Assembly: GCF_009601505.1 (NCBI RefSeq)
Contig: NZ_WITC01000097.1
Location: 1 to 49,896 of the forward strand
DNA: 49,896 nucleotides
Direction: 5' to 3'
DNA from: Sinorhizobium terangae
Lineage (GTDB): Bacteria; Pseudomonadota; Alphaproteobacteria; Rhizobiales; Rhizobiaceae
Below, piece by piece: positions 1-7,625 of this stretch. The translations under genes and the position numbers were made by a program. Under the pieces are notes generated by a model that was given only the letters and a program-made list of their open reading frames with translations, was not told the DNA's origin and did not search any database. Numbering within the stretch: position 1 is the first letter of the stretch; each line of letters starts with the position of its first letter.

Positions 1-1
1 A

Positions 2-316
2 CAGTATTTTGCGGCCAAAGCCGAGCTGGAGAGCCTGAAAGGACAATTGGAGGCGGCACGACAGGCAGTCGGCGAGGCGATCGCCGTATTCTACGATCCC
101 CGCCAGAACGCCGAGCACGCCGCCGACCTGCAACGCTCGCATCGCTTGAGGGGAGAGATGGCGTCGCTGATGCAGCGTGCTGAAGCCTGGGGCAGGGCAG
201 CATCGGGTGCTGACCGGCACGATAGATCGGAGGCGGAAGCGGAACCGGAAGAATGGCAGCCGTTTGAGAGGCGAGCCGATGCACTCTTCGGTACGTCGTC
301 ACGGTTAGACGATTAG
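2..316 (+). CDS. C-terminal end of a coiled-coil hypothetical protein (5' partial)
   Basis: The frame is open from the first bases and ends with TAG at 314-316, so the gene probably starts outside the window; the internal TTG at 47 is an unlikely true start. The visible 104 residues begin with a heptad-like Ala/Glu/Leu segment and end in an acidic tail. Plasmid coiled-coil DNA-binding proteins of the KfrA kind have this look, but no specific family is recognised. Its last 12 bases overlap the end of the convergent recombinase gene. No function is assigned. Confidence 0.5.
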   Translation, partial: QYFAAKAELESLKGQLEAARQAVGEAIAVFYDPRQNAEHAADLQRSHRLRGEMASLMQRAEAWGRAASGADRHDRSEAEAEPEEWQPFERRADALFGTSSRLDD

Positions 317-1462
317 CCGGGCCGCTCGTCCATTCTTTCGTTCCGCGTTGTTGTAGTAGCTCGCCGCTTGGGTGACCGATTTGTGCAGTGACTGCTGCAT
401 CGCTTCCGGCAGGGAAACACCGCGGTTGGCCGCCTCGGTCAGATAGCCGGACCGAAGTCCATGGGCGGAAAATAGTGCCGGATCGAGGCCGGCCTGTTTG
501 CAGCGACTTTTCAGGATCAGGTTGACCGACTGCGGCGTCAGCGCCCGACGATCGAGGTTGCCCCACTGGTCGATGCGCCGGAACACCGGCCCATCGTTGA
601 TCTGCGCTTCCGCCAGCCAATGCTTCAGGGCGCTCACTGGTCGACCGATCAGCAGCACGTGTTCGTCGTCATCATGCGTCATCGTTTCGGTGCGACCAAG
701 GCGGATCGACAGGCAGGGGAGGGGAGGGGAGCTGAAATCCGATGGGTCCGTCTGAACAGGCTCCTCGTCGACGAGATCCCCGACGCGCAATCCCGCCACT
801 TCGGAGCGGCGACGGCCGCCGGAGGCGAAGGCGGTCAGGAGCAGCGCCCGATCGCGCACGTCAACCAGTCGATCGGAGGCGCATGTTTCGAGGAGCTTTG
901 CGAGCACTTCGCCAGTGACTGCCTTCCTGCTCTTGCGTTCCCGCGGCCGGGCGCTGGCGCGAACGGCAAGCCGCAGCGCCGACTTGAGCGATGGCGCGGC
1001 AAAAGCGCCGATCAGGCCGCGCCAGCGGGTGAGGATCGACCACGAGGTCAGCCGCCGCCGCACCGTGCCTGGGGCGTGCGGGCCGTCGGCCTTGAGCAGG
1101 TGTTCGGCGCGCAATCCGACCTCGACGTCGGCCGGCATGCCGTGCGCCGGATCCTCGGCGCGCTTGACCGGATCCCAGAGATGATGAGCGACGAATTTCA
1201 AGAGCAGCGATTCCGGCGCCGGCCAGGGGAGGGGAGAGCCGGTTGCAAGCTGGCACCAGGCCTCGAGGTAGCCGAGATCGGAGGCAAGGGCCCTCAATGT
1301 GTTGTCGCCCGTGCCTTCGGCTGCCAGATGTTTCAGGGTCGCGACATCGTCGTCGGTCAGCAGCGCGGCGAGCTGATCGCGCCGATCAAACGGCAGGATG
1401 GCGCCGAGCGCGTCGAGTTCCTCGGCGCGGCTGGGGATCGATGTCGATGGCACGACAGTCAT
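305..1462 (-). CDS. Tyrosine recombinase / phage-type integrase
   Basis: Site-specific recombinase of 385 residues that would cut and rejoin DNA through a 3'-phosphotyrosine. The catalytic set is visible: Arg about 218 in GGRRRSEV, His334 and Arg337 in AHGLRSG, His360 in SLHKS, and a Tyr pair at 369-370. The N-terminal 170 residues look like a SAM-like core-binding domain. The ATG overlaps the stop of the upstream Phd-like gene as ATGA, so the two are translationally coupled and belong to the toxin-antitoxin operon. It is probably the recombinase that moved this island or that resolves the replicon; no excisionase gene is seen nearby. Confidence 0.9.
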   Translation of the reverse strand: MTVVPSTSIPSRAEELDALGAILPFDRRDQLAALLTDDDVATLKHLAAEGTGDNTLRALASDLGYLEAWCQLATGSPLPWPAPESLLLKFVAHHLWDPVKRAEDPAHGMPADVEVGLRAEHLLKADGPHAPGTVRRRLTSWSILTRWRGLIGAFAAPSLKSALRLAVRASARPRERKSRKAVTGEVLAKLLETCASDRLVDVRDRALLLTAFASGGRRRSEVAGLRVGDLVDEEPVQTDPSDFSSPPLPCLSIRLGRTETMTHDDDEHVLLIGRPVSALKHWLAEAQINDGPVFRRIDQWGNLDRRALTPQSVNLILKSRCKQAGLDPALFSAHGLRSGYLTEAANRGVSLPEAMQQSLHKSVTQAASYYNNAERKNGRAARLIV

Positions 1463-1797
1463 CGCGGCAGCGCGTCTTCGTCAGAGAGATCATCGTGCGC
1501 CGACGTCATATCACGTTCCCATCCCGGCTTGCCTTCCGCAGCGAGCATCCACACCTGGTCGACCGAAGAGACTTTTCCACCCTCGAACAGTTTGCCGCCC
1601 GGGGCGGTCGGCCCTGTCTCAGGAAAAGTCCCTGCGAATTCGTCCGAGCGGGGATCATCCTTCGTCCCTGAGAAGGCGCTGAGCTGAGCTACAGGCCGTC
1701 CGCCCCGGCACACATAGATTACATCCCGCTGGGACGCCAGGTCGATCAGCTCTTCCAGCCGTTCTGCCGCCTCGTCGACCTCGATCAATATCTTCAT
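1459..1797 (-). CDS. Phd/YefM-like antitoxin (second antitoxin of the operon)
   Basis: A 112-residue protein whose first 45 residues match the prevent-host-death fold: EAAERLEELIDLASQ followed by a basic GGRPVAQL turn. The remainder is an acidic, Pro/Gly-rich tail of the kind that wraps a toxin. It starts 8 nt after the PIN toxin gene, and its TGA overlaps the recombinase start. No second toxin follows it, so it is either an orphan antitoxin, a second regulator of the operon, or a partner of the PIN toxin. The fold is fairly sure; the partner is inference. Confidence 0.65.
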   Translation of the reverse strand: MKILIEVDEAAERLEELIDLASQRDVIYVCRGGRPVAQLSAFSGTKDDPRSDEFAGTFPETGPTAPGGKLFEGGKVSSVDQVWMLAAEGKPGWERDMTSAHDDLSDEDALPR

Positions 1798-1805
1798 CGG
1801 CTTGC

Positions 1806-2183
1806 CTACCAGACCCGCTCATGCAGCACCCCATCGAAAGCGCTGTCGAGCGAAACAAACGTGCAATGTTCCAGCCGCGTCTGGGCGGCTAGAAGGCGGT
1901 CCCATGGGTCGCGGTGATCCCAGTCGAAGCTTGCGGCCAGTTCGGCATGCAGATCGGTGATGGCAAGGGTCTGCAAACCGCTGGCCGTGACGGCGGCGCG
2001 CAACTCTTGTGGCTTGAGATCGAGCTTCTTCAGCCGCATCTTGTTGTCGAGCTCGTAGAAGGAGACGGCGCTGACAAGAATCGTGTTGGCCTTGTCCTCG
2101 ATCATGGAGCGTGCCGTGACGGAGAGGCGATCGCTGCCGATCGTCCACCAGTAAACCGCGTGGCTGTCGAGCAGGACCTTCAC
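1806..2183 (-). CDS. PIN-domain toxin (VapC-like ribonuclease)
   Basis: Predicted RNase of 125 residues that would cut RNA when its antitoxin is lost. PIN acidic residues are visible: Asp in VLLDSH at the N-terminus, Glu in SFYELD, Asp in DPWDRLLAAQ and Asp in FVSLDSAFD. The open frame runs further upstream, but the GTG at 2183 is chosen because the PIN fold starts there and the GTG overlaps the antitoxin stop as GTGA, typical of coupled toxin-antitoxin pairs. The longer frame translates into an Arg-rich shadow of the antitoxin gene. Confidence 0.85.
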   Translation of the reverse strand: MKVLLDSHAVYWWTIGSDRLSVTARSMIEDKANTILVSAVSFYELDNKMRLKKLDLKPQELRAAVTASGLQTLAITDLHAELAASFDWDHRDPWDRLLAAQTRLEHCTFVSLDSAFDGVLHERVW

Positions 2184-2470
2184 TTGGAGGGTTCGCGGTC
2201 GTTGGATTTGCCCTGCCAGACGCCGACATCGTCGGTCCAGTCGCCGGCGTCGATCGCCGCCTGTTCGGCGTCGACCTCGTCGAACAGGTCGTCCGGCAGG
2301 CCACGCTGGCGTAAGAGGCCGAACGGGCGCTTGCCGCCGTCGGCCGGGCCGATGCGGGCATAGACTTCGTTGCCGCGCATGATGATGATTTCCTCGCCGT
2401 GGTTGGCGCGTTCGAGCACCTCGGCGAAATGCTTGCGGGCTTCGCTGATCTTGTAGGTGATCTGGGGCAT
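2180..2470 (-). CDS. Phd/YefM family antitoxin
   Basis: First gene of the operon, 96 residues. The N-terminal half is the Phd DNA-binding fold (ISEARKHFAEVLERANHGEE, then a basic NEVYARIGP strand). The acidic C-terminal half should bind and block the PIN toxin encoded immediately downstream. The ATG at 2470 is preferred over an in-frame start at 2542 because GGAGG lies 6 nt before it and a strong promoter sits between the two starts. It probably represses its own operon. Confidence 0.85.
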   Translation of the reverse strand: MPQITYKISEARKHFAEVLERANHGEEIIIMRGNEVYARIGPADGGKRPFGLLRQRGLPDDLFDEVDAEQAAIDAGDWTDDVGVWQGKSNDREPSK

Positions 2471-2500
2471 CGCAACCTCCGGCAATTTGGCGCGTGAGGC

Positions 2501-2529
2501 AGCATAGCATTGCTCTACGGTGCGTACAA
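2501..2529 (-). promoter_or_regulatory. Sigma70-type promoter of the toxin-antitoxin-recombinase operon
   Basis: Read on the minus strand: TTGTAC (-35), exactly 17 nt, then TATGCT (-10). The start point would fall near 2494, about 24 nt before the antitoxin ATG. This position rules out the longer antitoxin start. Confidence 0.6.
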
Positions 2530-2544
2530 CTGACATGTACATAT

Positions 2545-2575
2545 CACTATCGATACTTGAAACCTATCGATAGTG
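2545..2575. repeat. Perfect 11-bp inverted repeat with a 9-bp spacer
   Basis: The arms CACTATCGATA (2545-2555) and TATCGATAGTG (2565-2575) are exact reverse complements separated by nine bases. The site lies 15 nt upstream of the -35 box of the toxin-antitoxin-recombinase operon. It may be an operator for a Phd protein or a binding/crossover site for the tyrosine recombinase, since two 11-bp arms around a short centre is the layout of dif-like sites. Confidence 0.6.
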
Positions 2576-2974
2576 ACCGAAGGGAAAATGGGCGTCCGGA
2601 TGACGGAAAAATGTTTGGAGGTAGCTTCTGTTTATGGAAATACGGGCGTTAATTCAGATGGTTAATTGATCGTGAATTCGCGTGGGGGTTCACCACAGCG
2701 CCACGGCGCACTCGGTCCCCGTTAACGGGTCAGGCCAGCCAGAATCGAGAAAACTGGGGACGCAAAGAAGAGGAGAGACGCACCGTATTCGCTGACAAGA
2801 TTGCAAATCCGGAGAATCCACCCTTATCTGTCGATTGTACGAAATGGCGGGGCAAGCCCAAGGAGAAGCACGCGCGCTAACTAGCCGGTATCTATGAAGT
2901 TGCGGGTGTCGATAACACGCTCCTCGGCCCGACGATGATCGTGATGCATATATTCGAGGATTGGTTTCGGTCTC
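2576..2974. other. Intergenic stretch without a convincing gene
   Basis: About 400 nt separate the inverted repeat from the nuclease module. A minus-strand reading frame at 2690-3013 is Arg/Ser/Pro-rich and looks like a random frame. The region presumably carries the promoter of the rightward defence genes, but no clear -35/-10 pair was found. Confidence 0.4.
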
Positions 2975-3301
2975 ATGAGTCGCAAGTCTAGTCGGTTGCC
3001 GTCGTCGCGACATTCAGTGGCGAGCAAGATTCCACGTCAGACCGTTCGCAACGCCCTGCTCAAGCTGGCCGCAACGCACAAAGGTTTCGAAGGTCTAATC
3101 GACTCGCTGCTGGCCGCCGAAACTGGTGATGCCCTCCGCCTCATGGCGTCTGGCGATCAACATGGGCTCGACGCGGTAGGTTCAGCGGGGCGCGGTCCGA
3201 GACGAGCAATGCAAGCCAAACGGTACGGCGATACCGCTAAGCTCGACCAAACGTATCTGCTCGGTGAAATGGATCGTGCTCGCGCTGGTTCGGCGGCATA
3301 G
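2975..3301 (+). CDS. N-terminal PD-(D/E)XK nuclease module of a STAND defence protein (separated by a frameshift)
   Basis: 108 residues, starting with ATG at 2975. The body reads GFEGLIDSLLAAETGDALRL, then GLDAV and MQAKRY, i.e. the E...D...QxK pattern of Mrr-like restriction-endonuclease folds, so it is a predicted DNA-cutting effector. It stops at a TAG just after ...LLGEMDRA. Continuous protein sequence resumes in the -1 frame (FGGIDCWLLATTQ...) and runs into the large STAND gene, so this is most likely the first domain of that protein, cut off by one missing base near 3285. A sequencing error is possible. Confidence 0.6.
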   Translation: MSRKSSRLPSSRHSVASKIPRQTVRNALLKLAATHKGFEGLIDSLLAAETGDALRLMASGDQHGLDAVGSAGRGPRRAMQAKRYGDTAKLDQTYLLGEMDRARAGSAA

Positions 3302-3396
3302 ACTGCTGGCTTCTTGCAACCACGCAGCCCCTGCGCGGCAAGGAAGCCGAAGCGCTAAAAGCTCATGCCGAGAACCTCGGTTGGGGTTTCGTTGCG

Positions 3397-6300
3397 TTGG
3401 ATTGGTCCGAATTGCAGCCGGGGCTTCCCTGCCTTGCTCTGCTTTGCGCGTCGCCCATCGACCTGGCTAGTGGCTGGACCGAGCTCGCCGCGGTTCGCGG
3501 CGAGCTCGAGGCAATTGCCAGCGATCCGAATTTCGGTATGGCGCGGCGCAAATTGCAATGCCAGCTCTCAGCAGGTGACACGGGGTTTGTGGCGGTACAA
3601 CGCATCAGCCGCACCCGCCTCGCAGCGATCTACACAGACCCGGCAACCGCTCGCACCCTTGCTGGGGCATCACCTACTTTTCTCGCATCGGCTCCGCCCG
3701 TTGGACGTCCGGAGCTGCTAGTATCGGGGCAAAACTGGTGGGCGAGCCCACAGCAGGTGCGGGTTCAGCTCGGCCTGGAGGGCATGGGAAAGACGTGGAG
3801 TGCTCTCGAGCTTATGCGCGACCTCTCCGCGAGTGATGGCGGACCGATCCCTGTCATCATAACTTCGAAGCGTGCTGAGCACGCACCCGATGGCCTCGCT
3901 GCTGTGCTCGATGGGTTGGTCGCCTTGGGCGAACACGCTGGGCTGCATCTGTCCGATCCGCGCGGCTTCTGGCAGCGCCGACTTCGGCTTTGGGCACATC
4001 CTGCGGCGGGGTCAGATCCAAAGTTGCTCATTCTCGTCGATGGCCTTGACGAACTCGATCCTTTCGATTGGGAAGGTTGGCTGGCGCCTTTGTTCGCCCT
4101 GGAATGGCGTAGTCTGTTCCGGTTGATCATTACTTGTCGCGATGACGACTGGGTGCGCCGCGTCAGAGCTGCCTCAGTGCTACCCCGGGACACTGCTCCG
4201 GTTTCCGTGGGGCGGTTCGGCACGGCGGAACGCGACGTATATCTGTCGGCCCGCGGCATCAATACGACGGTGGTTTCGGAGCAGGTTCTTGAGGCGGCAC
4301 TCCATCCACGCACGGCCTTCCATCTAACGCGCCTCGCAGCGGAGATCGGCGATCTTAAGCGCATAACCCGCGAGCAACTGCTGCTTCGCGACTTTGCCAA
4401 CCGGCACATGCTCAAGGGGGGCGAGCTTGATGGCGATGGCTTCATGGCGCTGGTGTCCGCGCAGGCGCAGGCGGCACAGGCGGCAGCGCTTGCACAGCAG
4501 GCTTACCGGGTGACCCAAGGTGCGATCGTCGAGCTGGCGGCAGAGATCAGCGGCTATGACCGCAATCGAATGCGTTCCGTGCTCGGCGATTTGATCGGAG
4601 CGAGCTGGTTCGAACGTGATTCGAGCAAGCCGCATCTCCTCACCTTCAAGGATACCGCCCTGCCAGATGCGGTTGGTTTCGCGCTAGCCGACAAGATTCG
4701 GGGGTTATCGGTGGCGGACGCCGTTGTCGAGATCGACCGGTTCCTTGAGCCATGGAATGCCGACGATCTGGTCGAAAAGGTTCTGAGGACCTGCGCGACT
4801 GCGCTGGTCGTCGACTCAGCGGTCGAGGACGCGCTATGCATGGCGGTGCTCGAGCGCTGGGAAGAAAAGCCATTCCATGGGGACGCCGGTCAGGATTTTT
4901 GGCGGCGTCTCCACATTTTCCGTCCCACGCTTTTTCTTGACCTATGTGGGCGGCATGGCAGCTTCGACGGGTCTTGGCTCCTCCCATGGGGCATTGCCTG
5001 TCTTTGGGATGATCATCCATCCGCGCGCGGCGAGGTCGAGCAGCACATCAGCCGGTGGCTATCCGTCGTTCCCTTGTCCGATGATCGCGATTCTGGCGAC
5101 CGATCCTACAATCGCGTGGTTAACCGCGAGCGTCGCAAACAGCGCCGTCGCTTGCGAGCGTTGGAGAAAATCCAACCCGGACAGTGGGCGCCGCGCATTG
5201 GTGTGCCGACCAGCGACTGGCCCCAAGGTACTGTGCGCTTAGCCTCCCGGATTGTTGGTTTTCTACCGCGTCTCTCGTTCGTTCCCGCCATCGCGGCCTG
5301 GGCCGAAAACCATGCTGCCGCCGGCCATGGCGGGAATGAGCGCGAGATCCTCGCTCTGCTGCGTTACAATGAGCTCGATCATACCGAAACCCTGACTGCC
5401 GTCCGGACCGAGGCGCATCGGCTCCAAGCACTGGATACCGATCTCGGACGCACGGCCGCGGCCATGCTGCTGCGGTCAACGAGCGAACCCGATGACGCGG
5501 CGAGCGCCGAGACGCTGAAGGCCGGACCGACAAAGAGATTGCCTTCCTACCTGACGCGCGGCAGAGACCGCGGGAGCAACCGGATTTGTTTCGTCCTCGA
5601 CCGAACGCCGCCGTCCGGCCAAGCTCTGCTTCGAGAGCTGTCTGCCTATGCCGCCGATCCGTGGTCCCACCTCGATCCAGCAGTCGCTGCGGCGCTAGAG
5701 GGTGCTGTTGCCAATCTGAATGCTAAAGATGTGCCCACACTGTTCGAATTCAACGGGCAGGCGCTCGCGACGGTGCTGCGCTGGCATCCCGAAAGGTTCG
5801 ATGCCCTTTATCGGGCATATCTGCGCGCAAACCGAGCAGGCGCAAGAACGGATGGGAGTGGGAATCCTGATCAAGTGAATCGCGATCATGCGCTTCACGC
5901 CCTTCCATTTTTTGAGGAGAGCGAGCTCACGTCATTGGCTGACCGCCTCGCGGTGAGCGCAAACAGCAATCATGCCGGCCGTGACTTCACCGATGCGTTC
6001 CGGCTCGCACATAGGCCGCTTTCCGAGCAGGTCGCTCTGTTGATCGCTGCTCCGATGACTGAGTGGCCCCAAAACTACAAGCATTTGCTCAACGAGCCAG
6101 AAGGGAGTGAGATCGCAGATCTGATCACCGGCATTGATTTTAAACAGGCGCGTGACGATATCTGGCCGGACCTGACGCTTGCTGACACCCTTGTTCGTCG
6201 GTTTGGCGCGGGCTGTACTCCGATCGAGCGGGATTGGCGGATCGGGCTCGGTCACGGCGACGAGGACGTCCGCCGCCGGGTCATCAGTCTTGCTACCCAC

Positions 6301-7419
6301 GTCGCCCCCGCTGCAGCCGCGCTCGAGTTGGTTGCATTGAGCGGGCCGGGAGCGCTGACTGTGTCGGGCCGGCTCCCGTTTGAGGAGTCGGCGCCGCTGC
6401 TAGCGCTGGACGACGAAACTCTGAGGCGTTTCTTGCCACGACTCCACCCCGAAGTGCTGATGCGGGCCTATCAGCGCCGGCCGAATCTGCGAACTGACAT
6501 CTCCGGACCGCTGCGTGCCTGGATGGCGGACAAGCTGCTTGTCAAGCGCAGCTCCCGCGCGTTAGGCAACGCATTCATGCAGTATGTTGACCGCGACGAG
6601 GCATACGCCGAGTTTTGCCGCGTAGAGCATGCCGAGGCGGTGCGCCTGATCCGTAGCGCGTGGGGGGATAAGCACTTTCGAGACAATATTCTCTGGGAGC
6701 ATGGCGGAGGGCCAGCTTGGGCGATGATCAAAGCCCTGGCGACATCAGAGATTCAGCTGGTAAAGGAGATCTGGCGCGGCAGCCTGGACGAGACCAGTTC
6801 CATATGGGTCGGCGATGTGGAGATCTTCCCTGCGACTCTCCCTGTCGGCGAGACCTTTGATGACCTGCGTGCCGAAATGCTTCACCGGGCACTTACTGAC
6901 GAGAGGCTGTTTGTGGCGGTGATTTCACTTGAGCGCGCTGGCCATGGCGCATTTTTGCGCGACTGGGTGCGTGCGCGTCTCGATGGGGGGCGTGCCCTCG
7001 ACCGGGCGCGGGCATTGGCTGTGGCCGGTTTTCTCGACGGCACGGATGAGGCGATCGCGCTGTGGGCCGAGATCGAGGCCAGCCCGGTACCGGCGGGATG
7101 GCTCGGCGACGTCCGGACCACCGCTCGCAAATGGTTCAATCGTGCACTTGCCGCACGCCATTGGTACCGCGAGATGAGCAGCGCCACCAGCGAGTTCAGC
7201 GCTTATCGCTGTTTCTGGCTGGCCAGCAGACATTTCGACGACCGCTACGAACTCTATTTCCGAGCCCCTGGACTTCGGGTTGACAGGAACAGCTGGCGCG
7301 CGCAATGGCTCGATTTTTTCGGCGATATGATCAAGAATTTTCGGAGCAATGCCGACAAAGATCTCAAGAAAAGCTTCGCGTTCGATAAGCGCGCCAACGA
7401 TATCATTCATGGCGCGTGA
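3397..7419 (+). CDS. STAND (NACHT/AVAST-like) NTPase with a large alpha-helical sensor region
   Basis: 1340 residues from the TTG at 3397, but the frame is open from 3268 and the preceding residues (FGGIDCWLLATTQPLRGKEA) belong to the same protein, joined through a frameshift to the nuclease module at 2975. Walker A is LEGMGKTWSA (near 3778-3805), Walker B is LLILVDGLDELD (near 4026-4060). About 950 helical residues follow, without recognisable enzyme motifs, as in the sensor halves of STAND immune proteins. Known families of this layout bind a phage protein, oligomerise with ATP and activate the N-terminal nuclease. That role is inferred here. No other nuclease domain is seen in this part. 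Confidence 0.75.
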   Translation: MDWSELQPGLPCLALLCASPIDLASGWTELAAVRGELEAIASDPNFGMARRKLQCQLSAGDTGFVAVQRISRTRLAAIYTDPATARTLAGASPTFLASAPPVGRPELLVSGQNWWASPQQVRVQLGLEGMGKTWSALELMRDLSASDGGPIPVIITSKRAEHAPDGLAAVLDGLVALGEHAGLHLSDPRGFWQRRLRLWAHPAAGSDPKLLILVDGLDELDPFDWEGWLAPLFALEWRSLFRLIITCRDDDWVRRVRAASVLPRDTAPVSVGRFGTAERDVYLSARGINTTVVSEQVLEAALHPRTAFHLTRLAAEIGDLKRITREQLLLRDFANRHMLKGGELDGDGFMALVSAQAQAAQAAALAQQAYRVTQGAIVELAAEISGYDRNRMRSVLGDLIGASWFERDSSKPHLLTFKDTALPDAVGFALADKIRGLSVADAVVEIDRFLEPWNADDLVEKVLRTCATALVVDSAVEDALCMAVLERWEEKPFHGDAGQDFWRRLHIFRPTLFLDLCGRHGSFDGSWLLPWGIACLWDDHPSARGEVEQHISRWLSVVPLSDDRDSGDRSYNRVVNRERRKQRRRLRALEKIQPGQWAPRIGVPTSDWPQGTVRLASRIVGFLPRLSFVPAIAAWAENHAAAGHGGNEREILALLRYNELDHTETLTAVRTEAHRLQALDTDLGRTAAAMLLRSTSEPDDAASAETLKAGPTKRLPSYLTRGRDRGSNRICFVLDRTPPSGQALLRELSAYAADPWSHLDPAVAAALEGAVANLNAKDVPTLFEFNGQALATVLRWHPERFDALYRAYLRANRAGARTDGSGNPDQVNRDHALHALPFFEESELTSLADRLAVSANSNHAGRDFTDAFRLAHRPLSEQVALLIAAPMTEWPQNYKHLLNEPEGSEIADLITGIDFKQARDDIWPDLTLADTLVRRFGAGCTPIERDWRIGLGHGDEDVRRRVISLATHVAPAAAALELVALSGPGALTVSGRLPFEESAPLLALDDETLRRFLPRLHPEVLMRAYQRRPNLRTDISGPLRAWMADKLLVKRSSRALGNAFMQYVDRDEAYAEFCRVEHAEAVRLIRSAWGDKHFRDNILWEHGGGPAWAMIKALATSEIQLVKEIWRGSLDETSSIWVGDVEIFPATLPVGETFDDLRAEMLHRALTDERLFVAVISLERAGHGAFLRDWVRARLDGGRALDRARALAVAGFLDGTDEAIALWAEIEASPVPAGWLGDVRTTARKWFNRALAARHWYREMSSATSEFSAYRCFWLASRHFDDRYELYFRAPGLRVDRNSWRAQWLDFFGDMIKNFRSNADKDLKKSFAFDKRANDIIHGA

Positions 7420-7625
7420 AAGCGTAGCCAAACCGCGTAATTGGAATTTGCTGCGGGACTCTTAGGTAGAGAAGCTCGTATTGGGTGATACGCTTTCGGC
7501 GGGCAAGCGTCAGAATGATCAGTGCATAGCTACTCAATCGACCAGGTCATAGCTTGCAGCGGCCTGTGCCTGCGCGCTACGGTACCGAGACTTCCATTCT
7601 TCACCTTTCATGCACAGGTATCCGC

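Noticed and set aside
620..1687. Long plus-strand frame opposite the recombinase
   Set aside because: Composition is Arg/Gly/Ala-rich without any family motif; the minus-strand recombinase has full catalytic residues.
2471..2542. Upstream in-frame start for the Phd antitoxin
   Set aside because: It lies at or before the -35/-10 promoter, whereas ATG 2470 has GGAGG and is downstream of the predicted start point.
3270..3300. Programmed ribosomal frameshift in the nuclease-STAND gene
   Set aside because: No slippery heptamer, no downstream pseudoknot evident; a missing base explains the data more simply.
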